Origin: Rhodococcus sp. 4CII
Lineage (GTDB): Bacteria; Actinomycetota; Actinomycetes; Mycobacteriales; Mycobacteriaceae
NCBI RefSeq assembly: GCF_014256275.1
Contig: NZ_JACCFE010000002.1
Coordinates: forward strand, 3,762,001-3,826,000
Direction of reading: 5' to 3'
Length of the DNA stretch: 64,000 nucleotides
The translations under genes were made by a program, and so were the position numbers. The notes beneath the pieces are model-generated. The model was given only the letters and a program-made list of their open reading frames with translations. It was not told the origin of the DNA and searched no databases. Numbering within the stretch: position 1 is the first letter of the stretch; each line of letters opens with the position of its first letter. This document shows, one piece after another, positions 52,733 to 61,488 of the stretch.

Positions 52733-54406
52733 GTGGACTTTCCCAGAAGAGCGGACAGCACGCGATCGGCCGATCTCGTCGTCCTGAACGGAACGGTCCT
52801 GACGATGGACGGGCTGGGCCGCCGGGCGAGTGGACTTGCGGCGCGCGGCGGCCGCATCGTCGCCGTCGATTCCGATCGCGCGGTGGCCGAGTGGATCGGT
52901 CCCGACACCCGGGTTCTCGATCTCGGCGGCCGCACCGCCATCCCGGGATTCGTCGAGTCGCACAATCACCCGGAATTCTTCGGCATGACCCTGGCCGCGC
53001 AGGTCGACGCGGGTTCGCCGCCGAACGACTGCATCGCCGACATCGTGCACCGGGTCGAGCAGGCGGTGGCGGATGAAGAACCCGGCGCGTGGATCCGCGG
53101 CTATCGCTACGACGACTCACTCCTCGCCGACGACCGGCATCCGACCCTCACCGACCTCGACCGGGTGTCGCCGGACAACCCGGTTCTGCTGACGCACGTG
53201 TCGGGGCATTTCTGTGTGGCGAACTCGGCGGCGTTGCGGTTTGCGGGCATCGATGCCACGACACCCGATCCGCCCGGGGGACGGATCGCACGGGACTCGT
53301 CGGGGCAGCCGACCGGGCTGCTGATCGAGGGCGCGGCGTTCATGGTGAATTCGCTCGTGCCGAGCCGGGGCGGTGACGAAGCGGTGGAGGCGCTGCGGCT
53401 CGCCGGCGCGGAGTACGCGCGGCACGGTGTCACGACGGTCCACGATGCGGGTATCGGACTGATCGGCGGACGCGCCGGACTCGACGCGTACCGCACACTC
53501 GCGCGGACCGGCGGGCTCCCGACCCGGGTGCACGGCTACCTGTTCCACGACCTCGTGGCGGGCCTCGACGAGGGCATACCGGAGGCGCCGGATCCGGCCG
53601 CCGACGACGACCGCTTCGCCCTCTCGGGCGTGAAGATCGTCGCTGACGGGTCCATCCAGGGACTGACCGGCTGCCTCGCAGAGGGGTACACGTGCGCGCC
53701 GGAAGACCACGGCATGATGCTGCTCGACCCCGACGACCTCGGACGCAGGATCGCCGCGCTGGACGCGGCGGGCTGGCAGGTGGCCGTGCACGGCAACGGG
53801 GACGCCGCCATCGAGGCGATCATCAACGGGTACGAGCGGCTCGGGGTCGAACCCGGACACCGCCGGCGGCACCGGATCGAGCACTGTCAGACGGTGCGGG
53901 AGGACCAACTCGACCGCATGGCCGCGAACGACGTGCTGGCCTCGTTCTTCGTCAAACACGTCTACTACTGGGGCGACCGCCACCGGGACCGCTTCCTCGG
54001 TCCGGAGCGGGCACGCCGCATCAGTCCGCTGGCCTCGGCGCGCTCGCGGGGACTGACGTTCGGCCTCCACTCGGACACCCCCGTCACGCCGGTGCCCCCG
54101 CTCGAGGGAATCTGGTGTGCCGTCAACCGGATCACCCGCAACGGCGACGTGCTCGGCCCGGAACAAACCATCGACGTCGACGCGGCCCTGCGCGCGTACA
54201 CCATCGACGCCGCGTACCTCGGCGGCGAGGAGTCGTCGCGGGGCAGCCTCGAGGTGGGCAAGCTCGCCGACCTCGCGGTGCTGTCGGCGGACATCACCTC
54301 GGTGGCACCCGAGACGATCCGTTCCCTCGCCGTGGACGCGACCGTGGTCGGCGGCGACGTCGTCCACGCGAGCGACGAATTCACGTCGCCGGCGGTGGTG
54401 CGATGA
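52733..54406 (+). CDS. Amidohydrolase, YtcJ-like
   Basis: 557 residues with GTG start. A composite beta-sandwich surrounds a metal TIM-barrel: the metal motif in IPGFVESHNHPEF (HxH), the later VAVHGNGDAA and HRIEHCQ, and the C-terminal GLHSDTPVTPVPP, a metal-type Asp. Similar to N-substituted formamide deformylase and YtcJ proteins. Its stop overlaps the DUF3311 start (ATGA), so it is cotranscribed with the transporter. It may release taurine or an amino-sulfonate from an N-acyl or amide precursor; this is inferred from context. Confidence 0.85.
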   Translation: MDFPRRADSTRSADLVVLNGTVLTMDGLGRRASGLAARGGRIVAVDSDRAVAEWIGPDTRVLDLGGRTAIPGFVESHNHPEFFGMTLAAQVDAGSPPNDCIADIVHRVEQAVADEEPGAWIRGYRYDDSLLADDRHPTLTDLDRVSPDNPVLLTHVSGHFCVANSAALRFAGIDATTPDPPGGRIARDSSGQPTGLLIEGAAFMVNSLVPSRGGDEAVEALRLAGAEYARHGVTTVHDAGIGLIGGRAGLDAYRTLARTGGLPTRVHGYLFHDLVAGLDEGIPEAPDPAADDDRFALSGVKIVADGSIQGLTGCLAEGYTCAPEDHGMMLLDPDDLGRRIAALDAAGWQVAVHGNGDAAIEAIINGYERLGVEPGHRRRHRIEHCQTVREDQLDRMAANDVLASFFVKHVYYWGDRHRDRFLGPERARRISPLASARSRGLTFGLHSDTPVTPVPPLEGIWCAVNRITRNGDVLGPEQTIDVDAALRAYTIDAAYLGGEESSRGSLEVGKLADLAVLSADITSVAPETIRSLAVDATVVGGDVVHASDEFTSPAVVR

Positions 54407-54624
54407 TCCGCAGCTGGCCGAGTGTCGTCATCGGGTTCGTCGTCCCGACCTTCGCGATACTCGGCGGAATCTTCACGTTCGGGCGAATTCACGCCGTGCT
54501 CTTCGGCTTTCCCGTCGTCTTCCTCTGGACCTTCGTCTGTTTCCCGTTCACCACGCTCTGCCTGTGGGTCAGTTGGCGCTTCTTCGATCGCAGTCACTAC
54601 CCGGACGAGGAGAAAACCGCATGA
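54403..54624 (+). CDS. DUF3311 small membrane subunit
   Basis: 73 residues with two membrane helices (VVIGFVVPTFAILGGIFTFG, VVFLWTFVCFPFTTLCLWVSW) and a charged C terminus. DUF3311 proteins sit next to SSS symporters as a small companion, as here. Both the start (ATGA with the amidohydrolase) and the stop (ATGA with the symporter) overlap neighbours, so translation of the three genes is coupled. Confidence 0.85.
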   Translation: MIRSWPSVVIGFVVPTFAILGGIFTFGRIHAVLFGFPVVFLWTFVCFPFTTLCLWVSWRFFDRSHYPDEEKTA

Positions 54625-56063
54625 TCGTCGCCGTCCTCTGTGTCGTCCTCGCCATCTCGGTGGGAGTCGCCGTCTACGCCGGATACGGCCGCCGCAACGG
54701 GGGCATCTCGGAGTTCCTCGTCGGCGGACGCTCGTTCCCCGCCTGGCTCGTGTACTTCCTCGCGGTCGGTGAGGTGTACAGCATCGGCACGCTGCTCGGA
54801 TTCCCGTCGGGCATCTACGCCCACGGTGCGAGCTACGGCGTGTGGTTCATCGGATACATCCTGCTCGCGTACGTGTTCGGCTACTTCCTCGCACCGCTGG
54901 TGTGGCGGGCCGCGAAACGGTACGACGCGATGACCGTCCCCGACATCTTCGGCAGGCATTTCTCCAGCCGCGCAGTGGAATTGGTGACATGCCTGACGCT
55001 GCTCGTCGGGCTCGTGCCGTGGGGGCAGTACCAGTTCATCGGTCTGCAGGTGGTGCTGTCCTCACTGGGGGTCAGCCTCACCCCGGTGCAGGCGGTGGTG
55101 ATCGCCGGCGTCCTCGCGTTCCTGTACGTCGCGGTGTCGGGCATCCGTTCTCCCGCATACGTATCGGTCATCAAGGACACGCTGATGGTCATCACCGTCG
55201 CGGCCGTCGGTATCGCGGTGCTGTTCGCCACCCGCGGGTCGGGGGCCGCGACCACGCCGATCCACCTCACCCCCGCCGTGAGCACCATCTCGGGTTCGGC
55301 GATGACGTTCACGATGACCACCATCGTCTTCCAGGCGCTCGTGTTCTACCTGGGGCTGGGTGCGTCGTACATCCTGCCCGCCAAATCGGAGCGTGCGGTG
55401 AAGGGCTCGACGGTGTGGATGCCGCTGTACATGCTCATCTACCCGCTGCTGGTTCTCGCCTCGTTCTACGCCCTGCAGAAGTACCCGGGCGTTTCCAACC
55501 CCAACACGATCTTCATGGTGACCGCCCGCGGCCTGCTGCCGGACTGGCTCGTCGGAATCGTGGCGTCGGGCGCGGCGCTGTCCGGTCTGCTGGTGCTCGC
55601 CGCGACGGCACTCGGCATCGGAGGTTTGGTGTCGCGCAACCTGCTGTCCGGGCTGGGCGCGCACGCGCAGCGACGGTGGAGCACCGTGTTCGTCGCCGCC
55701 TTCCTCGTGCTCGGTGCACTGCTCACGTTGTACGCCTCGACGCTCATGCTCACCGTCCTCAACCTGTTCTACGGACTCGTGGCGCAGGTGGTCCCGGCAT
55801 TCCTTGTGGTGCTGTTCGCCCGGCGGGTGCCCGCGGCGGCGATCACCACCGGAATGGTCGTGGGCGTGGCGCTGTCGGTGGTGCTGTACCTCCAGGGGCC
55901 GTCGGTTCTCGGCGGCATCAACAGTGGAGTGATCTCGACGGGCGTGAACGCGCTCGTGGTCCTCATGTGGCGCCTGCTCGCTCCAGGTCCCGAGCGGGAA
56001 CCGGTGGCGCGCGGGGCCCGGCGGGACGATCCTCAGCGCCGCATACTCGCCGCGCAGGCCTGA
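54621..56063 (+). CDS. Sodium:solute symporter (SSS), candidate taurine importer
   Basis: 480 residues, about 13 membrane segments. It has the SSS pattern: GGISEFLVGGRSFPAWLVYF near the N terminus, AVGEVYSIGTLLGFPSGIYAHG and YDAMTVPDIFGRHF. Encoded with DUF3311 and the amidohydrolase between tauE and the MocR gene. No TauABC or TauKLM importer is present in the window, so this is the best candidate for taurine or sulfonate entry. Its 3' end overlaps the convergent MocR gene by 31 bases. Confidence 0.87.
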   Translation: MIVAVLCVVLAISVGVAVYAGYGRRNGGISEFLVGGRSFPAWLVYFLAVGEVYSIGTLLGFPSGIYAHGASYGVWFIGYILLAYVFGYFLAPLVWRAAKRYDAMTVPDIFGRHFSSRAVELVTCLTLLVGLVPWGQYQFIGLQVVLSSLGVSLTPVQAVVIAGVLAFLYVAVSGIRSPAYVSVIKDTLMVITVAAVGIAVLFATRGSGAATTPIHLTPAVSTISGSAMTFTMTTIVFQALVFYLGLGASYILPAKSERAVKGSTVWMPLYMLIYPLLVLASFYALQKYPGVSNPNTIFMVTARGLLPDWLVGIVASGAALSGLLVLAATALGIGGLVSRNLLSGLGAHAQRRWSTVFVAAFLVLGALLTLYASTLMLTVLNLFYGLVAQVVPAFLVVLFARRVPAAAITTGMVVGVALSVVLYLQGPSVLGGINSGVISTGVNALVVLMWRLLAPGPEREPVARGARRDDPQRRILAAQA

Positions 56064-57496
56064 CCGAGGAGGGCTGTTCCTTCCTCGATGGAGCGCAATG
56101 GGATCGCCCCGTAGCCGATGCGAAAGTGGTTGCGGGGCGGTACCGGCTGGGTATAGAAGATGTCGCCGCGTTCGACGAGGACGCCGCGCTGCTCAGCCTC
56201 ACGGACGACGGCGCGGCAGTCGAGTTCTTCCGGCCCGGTCATCCACAGGCTCACCCCGCCGGGCGGATACGGTTCCTGCGACCACGGGAGGTACTTGTCG
56301 ACGGCGGTGCACAGCCGCTCCCACTTGTGTTTCATCTGGGTGCGGTGGTGACGCAGCGCCCGGTGGTATTCGCCGCTGTCGATGAGCATCGCCAGGGCTC
56401 GCTGCTGATGACCGGGTGGGTGCCGCAGCACGTAGCGGCGGGCTTTGCGCAGTTCACGCACCAGATCCGCGGGTCCGACGAGGTAGCCCAGGCGCAGGCC
56501 CGGGGCCAGGAATTTCGAGAACGTCCCGAGATACACGGCGTCGCCGCTGGAGTCGAGCGCCTTGAGCGCCGGGCTGGGACTGCCGTGGTAGCGGAACTCG
56601 CTGTCGTAATCGTCCTCGACGATCACGGTGCCGGACTCCGCGGCGAGCTGCAGCAGGCGCTGACGGCGGTCGATGCCGAGCGTCGCGTTGGTCGGATGGT
56701 GATGGCTCGGTGTCAGATACATCAGGTCGGTGCCGCGCAGCGTCTCCGGTGGCCGCAGTCCGTGCGCGTCGACGTCGATGCCATACACCTGGGCGCCGGT
56801 GCGCAGGAAGATGTGTCGTGCGTCGAGGTAACCGGGATTCTCGATGGCCACGCGGTGTTCGGGCCCGAGCAGGACCCGGCCGACCAGATCCAGTCCCTGC
56901 TGGGAACCGACGGTGACGAGCACTTCGTCGGCACCCGCCTCGATGCCGCGCGACGGCAGCAGGTGCTGGCGGATCATGTCGATCAGCATCGGATCGTCCG
57001 CACCGACGCTGTCCTGCAGACTGGCGTACGCGTGGGGCTGATACAACGCGTCGCGCAGACACCGCACCCAGGCGCGGGCCGGGAAGCTGCGGATGTCGAT
57101 CTGCCCCGCCAGGAACGGGTACGGATACTTGTGCCAGTCGAGGTTCTTCTCGATGTGCGGAACGTCGGCGTCGGGATAACGCCGGATGCGGGACGACCAG
57201 TCGATGCGCGGGATGGTTGCGCGGGCATCCGAGGCCAGCGTCTCGATCATGTCGGGATTGACGAACATGCCGGACCGCTGGTGGCTCTGTACCAGCCCCT
57301 CGGCGATCAGTTCCTGATAGGCCAGATTGATCGTGTTCCGGGAGATCGCGAGGTCGACCGCGAGTTCGCGCGAACTCGGCAGACGATGGCGCGGATCGAA
57401 CAGTCCGTTCGCGATGCCGTGTTCGATCGCCCGCCGGACCTGGCGGTACAGCGGCTCGGCGGAATTGCGATCGATCTCGATCAGCGTTCTCGGCAC
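56033..57496 (-). CDS. tauR: TauR-like MocR regulator (GntR-aminotransferase fusion)
   Basis: 487 residues. An N-terminal GntR winged helix (residues about 10-75, RLPSSRELAVDLAISRNTINLAYQELIAEGLV) is joined by a linker to a fold-type-I aminotransferase domain. That domain has the PLP-lysine region YLGTFSKFLAPGLRLGYLV and VIVEDDYDSEF. MocR proteins sense PLP adducts of their substrate; TauR senses taurine. GTG start 57496 has AGGAGG seven bases upstream. It lies downstream of ald, both leftward, and probably acts at the tpa/ald promoter. Confidence 0.88.
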   Translation of the reverse strand: MPRTLIEIDRNSAEPLYRQVRRAIEHGIANGLFDPRHRLPSSRELAVDLAISRNTINLAYQELIAEGLVQSHQRSGMFVNPDMIETLASDARATIPRIDWSSRIRRYPDADVPHIEKNLDWHKYPYPFLAGQIDIRSFPARAWVRCLRDALYQPHAYASLQDSVGADDPMLIDMIRQHLLPSRGIEAGADEVLVTVGSQQGLDLVGRVLLGPEHRVAIENPGYLDARHIFLRTGAQVYGIDVDAHGLRPPETLRGTDLMYLTPSHHHPTNATLGIDRRQRLLQLAAESGTVIVEDDYDSEFRYHGSPSPALKALDSSGDAVYLGTFSKFLAPGLRLGYLVGPADLVRELRKARRYVLRHPPGHQQRALAMLIDSGEYHRALRHHRTQMKHKWERLCTAVDKYLPWSQEPYPPGGVSLWMTGPEELDCRAVVREAEQRGVLVERGDIFYTQPVPPRNHFRIGYGAIPLRSIEEGTALLGQACAASMRR

Positions 57497-57599
57497 GCAT
57501 CGCCTCCTGTCGATCCCGCAGCGGCCGGACGGACGCCGACCCGGCACGCCGAGAAGTCCTCGCACGAGCACTCCTCAGTATGCCGGGCCGGCGGTGAAA

Positions 57600-58721
57600 T
57601 CAAACGAGGTGGAGCGCGTCGTCGACGCTGATCGACTCGATCCCCAGAGCGGTGCCGACGGCGTCGTTCGTCAGGCGGCCCGCGACCGTGCTGACCCCGG
57701 CGCGCAGTGCCGCGTTCTCCCTCGCCGCGCGGGCGAGGCCCTTCTCGGCGATCTGCAGGGTGTACGGCAGGGTGACGTTGGTGAGCGCATACGTCGACGT
57801 GTGGGGCACCGCGCCCGGCATGTTCGCCACGCAGTAGAACACCGAGTCGTGAACCTTGAACGTGGGCTCCGCGTGGGTGGTGGGGCGCGAATCCTCGAAG
57901 CAACCGCCCTGGTCGATCGCGATGTCGACGAGCACGCTGCCCGGCTTCATCCGTGCGACGAGCGAGTTCGAGATGATCTTCGGTGCCTTCGCGCCCGGGA
58001 CCAGCACGGCGCCGATGACGAGGTCCGCCTGCATGACCTCCTGCTCGATCGAGTACGAGTTGGCGGCGAGAGTGCGGATCCGGCCCTGGTACATGCGGTC
58101 GGCGGCGCGCAGCTTGTCGACGTTCTTGTCGAACAGGACGACGTCGGCCCAGGTGCCTGCGGCTACGGCGACGGCATTCATGCCCGAGACGCCCGCACCG
58201 ATCACGACGACGCGAGCCGGGGACACCCCGGACACGCCGCCGATCAGTACGCCGCGGCCACCCTCCGGGCGCATGAGTGCCTGTGCGCCGACGAGGGGCG
58301 CGAGCCGGCCGGCCACCTCACTCATCGGGAACAGCAGGGGCAGCGACCCGTCGGGAAGCTGAACGGTTTCGTATGCAACGGAATTCGTGCCGGCGGCGAG
58401 CAGCGCCCGGGTGCACTCTTCGCCGGCGGCGAGGTGCAGGTACGTGAACAGCGTGAGGTCCGAACGCATCCGGTGGTATTCCTCCGCGATGGGCTCCTTG
58501 ACCTTGAGGACCAGTTCCGCGCTCTGCCAGACCGCATCGGCCGTGTCGAGGATCTTCGCGCCTGCGGCACCGTAGGCGTCGTCGCCGATCGAGGAGCCTT
58601 CCCCCGCACCGCGTTCGACGAACACGTCGTGTCCGTGGGCAACCAGTTCGTGCACGCCGGCGGGAGTGGCCGCCACCCGGTACTCGTGGTTCTTGACTTC
58701 CTTGGGGATACCGATCCTCAT
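57600..58721 (-). CDS. ald: Alanine dehydrogenase
   Basis: 373 residues. N-terminal RIGIPKEVKNHEYRVAATPAGV contains the substrate Arg and Lys. The catalytic His is in YLHLAA, the NAD motif is VVVIGAGVSGMNAVAVAAG, and VDIAIDQGGCFEDSRPTTH follows. Oxidises alanine to pyruvate with release of ammonium, regenerating the amino acceptor for Tpa. Divergent from tpa; start at ATG 58721 with GGAGG in the region. Its place here ties nitrogen release to taurine use. Confidence 0.95.
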   Translation of the reverse strand: MRIGIPKEVKNHEYRVAATPAGVHELVAHGHDVFVERGAGEGSSIGDDAYGAAGAKILDTADAVWQSAELVLKVKEPIAEEYHRMRSDLTLFTYLHLAAGEECTRALLAAGTNSVAYETVQLPDGSLPLLFPMSEVAGRLAPLVGAQALMRPEGGRGVLIGGVSGVSPARVVVIGAGVSGMNAVAVAAGTWADVVLFDKNVDKLRAADRMYQGRIRTLAANSYSIEQEVMQADLVIGAVLVPGAKAPKIISNSLVARMKPGSVLVDIAIDQGGCFEDSRPTTHAEPTFKVHDSVFYCVANMPGAVPHTSTYALTNVTLPYTLQIAEKGLARAARENAALRAGVSTVAGRLTNDAVGTALGIESISVDDALHLV

Positions 58722-58808
58722 CTGAGACCTCCGTTAGCTGGGGCTGTTGGCCGCTCCGGCCACGTCGTGGTGTCCGGGCGATACCGAAGTCTGGATCAGA
58801 CTGGCATG

Positions 58809-58856
58809 GGACCAGAAGGACCAGTTGGGCGTCGTCTACGGGGACCAGTCTGGACC
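58809..58856. promoter_or_regulatory. Direct repeats in the ald/tpa promoter, TauR-type sites
   Basis: GGACCAG occurs at 58809-58815 and 58818-58824 (9-bp period) and at 58842-58848. CTGGACC overlaps the last copy at 58850-58856. MocR proteins bind tandem direct repeats, and TauR of Rhodobacter binds CTGGAC-type repeats. The block sits midway in the 224-bp divergent region, so both transcripts could be controlled from it. Confidence 0.6.
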
Positions 58857-58945
58857 CATCGAATACCGCTCTTCTGGCCCTGACCTGCGCTCTGCGCCGT
58901 CGGTATGTTGTGGGTCACAGCCATTCGACAACGAAGGAGATGGTC

Positions 58946-60310
58946 GTGGACGTCACCGAATTGCGAGCACGGGCCCGCCGGCACCTCGGACCTCATTTCA
59001 CCCGCAAGGACACCTGGGAGAGCGACTTCCCGGTGTTCGTTCGCGGTGAGGGCAGCTATCTGATCGACACCGAGGGGGACCGTTTCCTCGACGGTCTGGC
59101 TGGCCTGTTCTGTGTGAACATCGGTCACGGCCGCGACGACATCGCGAAAGCGGCGAGCGAGCAGATCGGCACGCTGGCGTACGCCTCGAACTGGGGCAGC
59201 GCCCACGTTCCCGCGATCGAGGCGTCCGCGCTCATCGCCGATCTGGCGCCCGGAGACCTCGGGACGACCTTCTTCGTCAACTCGGGATCCGAGGCCGTGG
59301 AGACCGCGGTCAAGTTCGCCCGGCAGTACCACCGCAGCCAGGGCAACCCCCAGCGAACCAAGATCATCAGCCGCGAGATGGCTTATCACGGAACCACTCT
59401 CGGCGCGCTGTCGGTGACGCAGCTGCCGAAGATCAAGGATCCCTTCGGCCCGCTACTGCCTGGCGTCCGGTCGGTACCCAACACGCTCGGCTACCTCGGC
59501 GACTGCGGCCCTGCCGACCAGCTCGACTGCATCACCGCGATCGAGGCCGTCATCGAGGAAGAGGGCGCCGAGACCATCGCCGCCGTCTTCGCCGAGCCGG
59601 TGCAGAACGGCCGCGGAGCCCTGGTCCCACCGGACGGATACTGGCCGGCACTGCGCGCGCTGTGCGACAAGCACGGGATTCTCCTGGTCTCCGACGAGGT
59701 GATCTGCTCGTTCGGTCGCCTCGGGCACTGGTTCGGGCACGGGCTCACCGGTGTGGTTCCGGACATGATCACCTTCGCGAAGGGCTCGACGTCCGGCTAT
59801 GCCCCGCTCGGCGGGCTCATCGTGCGCGAGCAACTGGTGCGCGAGCTCTACGATTCGCCCAAGGGCGGCGTGTTCACCCACGGCGCCACGTGGGGTGGGC
59901 ATCCGGTGTCGACGGCGGTCGCGGTCGCGAACATCACCGCGATGCGGGACGAGAACGTGCTGGGCAACGTCGCCGCCCGGGGCCCGAAGCTGCGGACAGC
60001 ACTCGATTCGCTGAAGAGTGCGCACCGGTGCGTCAAGGACGTGCGCGGAACCGGGTACTTCTACGCGATCGAGTTGATGGCCGACAGCGACAACGGCCGC
60101 GAGTTCACCGAGCAGGAGTCGCTCACCGTGCTGCGCAAGGTGCTGCCCGAGGCGTTCGCCCGCACCAAGGTGATCCTGCGCGGCGACGACCGCGGCGCGA
60201 CGATGCTGATGATCTCGCCGCCCCTCGTCGCCGACGACGAGGTGCTGTCGGAACTGCTCCACGGCGTCGACAGCATGCTCACCGACATCGAGAAGGCAAT
60301 CCAGCCGTAG
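58946..60310 (+). CDS. tpa: Taurine--pyruvate aminotransferase
   Basis: 454 residues of the class III (omega) aminotransferase family. Visible motifs include NSGSEAVETAVKFARQYH, AYHGTTLGALS and EPVQNGRGALVPPDGYW. The PLP Lys is in ITFAKGSTSGYAPLGG. Start at GTG 58946, chosen because AAGGAG then has normal spacing (six bases); ATG 58940 would abut it. Transfers the taurine amino group to pyruvate, giving sulfoacetaldehyde and alanine. Annotators may call it a beta-alanine aminotransferase, but xsc, ald and pta support Tpa. Confidence 0.93.
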   Translation: MDVTELRARARRHLGPHFTRKDTWESDFPVFVRGEGSYLIDTEGDRFLDGLAGLFCVNIGHGRDDIAKAASEQIGTLAYASNWGSAHVPAIEASALIADLAPGDLGTTFFVNSGSEAVETAVKFARQYHRSQGNPQRTKIISREMAYHGTTLGALSVTQLPKIKDPFGPLLPGVRSVPNTLGYLGDCGPADQLDCITAIEAVIEEEGAETIAAVFAEPVQNGRGALVPPDGYWPALRALCDKHGILLVSDEVICSFGRLGHWFGHGLTGVVPDMITFAKGSTSGYAPLGGLIVREQLVRELYDSPKGGVFTHGATWGGHPVSTAVAVANITAMRDENVLGNVAARGPKLRTALDSLKSAHRCVKDVRGTGYFYAIELMADSDNGREFTEQESLTVLRKVLPEAFARTKVILRGDDRGATMLMISPPLVADDEVLSELLHGVDSMLTDIEKAIQP

Positions 60311-60334
60311 GGTTTCGACTTCCCTCATTCCAGC

Positions 60335-60375
60335 GGGTGGCGGTCGTCGACCATCGACGGCCGCCACCCCTTTTT
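60335..60375 (+). terminator. Intrinsic terminator between tpa and pta
   Basis: A long stem, GGGTGGCGG plus CGTCGA paired with TCGACG plus CCGCCACCC (one bulge), with a three-base loop, is followed by C and TTTTT (60371-60375). This is a textbook intrinsic terminator, 24 bases after the tpa stop and before the pta start. Confidence 0.75.
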
Positions 60376-60398
60376 CGTATCGATGGGAGAGCGAGGCC

Positions 60399-61442
60399 AT
60401 GGCCCCGGGAGTCACCGCTGCACCTACCTACACTGCACCACCTTCCGGCACTGTGCGACAGAATGATTCGTCGCTGATCGACAGCTGGGTCGCCGCCCTG
60501 CGGGGGCAGAACCGGATCGTCGGCCTCGCGGACGGCGAAGACGAACGCGCGATCCGCGCCGCCCACACCCTGCACCACAAGTGCGTCGTCTCGCCGCGCC
60601 TGTTCGGGCGGAGGGACGTCATCCGCCGCGTCGCCGAGACGTCGGGCATCCCGCTGGCCGAGGAATTGGTCGTCGACATCGCCGAGGCGGCCGCGGACCC
60701 CGCGATCCGCGGGGCCGTCGAAGAGGGATTCGCGCGGTACCCCGACCGGATCGACTCGGCAATGTCCGACCCGGTGTGCCTCACCGCGGCGGCGCTGCGC
60801 GCCGGAGTGGTCGACGCCGGCGTGGCCGGTGCGGGCAGACCGACGTCCGACGTGCTCCGGGCCGGACTGCGGATCGTGGGTCTCGCCCCCGGGTCGAGCA
60901 TCCTGTCGAGCTCGTTCCTGATGTTGCTGCCGGACGGCCGGCAGTTGACGTTCTCCGACTGCGCCGTCGTGCCCGATCCCACGGTCGGCGAACTGGTCGA
61001 CATCGCACTGGCGGCCGGCGCCACCCACTTCCACCTCACCGAGCAGACACCGATCGTGGCGATGCTGTCGTTCAGCACCCAGGGCAGCGCCCGGCATCCG
61101 CGCGTGGAAAAGGTACGCGAGGCCGCGGAACTGGTCCGCGTCCGGGACCCGCAACTGCACGTCGACGGAGATCTGCAGTTCGACGCCGCGCTGGTCGCCG
61201 AGATCGGCGCGTCCAAGGCCCCCGACTCACGCGTCGCGGGCCGGGCGAACGTCCTGGTGTTCCCGAATCTCGACGCCGGCAACATCGGGTACAAAATTGC
61301 CCAGCGGCTGGGAGGTGCAATAGCCTTGGGGCCCATCCTGCAAGGCTTGGCCGCGCCGTGGAACGACCTCTCCCGCGGATGCACCGCCGGCGACATCGAA
61401 CTGATGGCGCTCGTGAGTGCCGTTCAATCCCTGGCCACCTGA
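60399..61442 (+). CDS. pta: Phosphate acetyltransferase
   Basis: 347 residues, the PTA_PTB domain with the usual blocks (RIVGLADGEDERAIRAA, SSFLMLLPDGRQLTFSDCAVVPDPT, MLSFSTQGSARHPRVEKVREA, LVFPNLDAGNIGYKIAQRLGGA, GLAAPWNDLSRGC). It lacks the N-terminal regulatory domains of long Pta enzymes. Converts acetyl phosphate from Xsc to acetyl-CoA. Separated from tpa by a terminator, so it may have its own promoter; start at ATG 60399. Confidence 0.93.
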   Translation: MAPGVTAAPTYTAPPSGTVRQNDSSLIDSWVAALRGQNRIVGLADGEDERAIRAAHTLHHKCVVSPRLFGRRDVIRRVAETSGIPLAEELVVDIAEAAADPAIRGAVEEGFARYPDRIDSAMSDPVCLTAAALRAGVVDAGVAGAGRPTSDVLRAGLRIVGLAPGSSILSSSFLMLLPDGRQLTFSDCAVVPDPTVGELVDIALAAGATHFHLTEQTPIVAMLSFSTQGSARHPRVEKVREAAELVRVRDPQLHVDGDLQFDAALVAEIGASKAPDSRVAGRANVLVFPNLDAGNIGYKIAQRLGGAIALGPILQGLAAPWNDLSRGCTAGDIELMALVSAVQSLAT

Positions 61443-61488
61443 CGCGTCGGACACGGAACGTGCCGTCGGAATCGAGAAGGGAGTCGCG

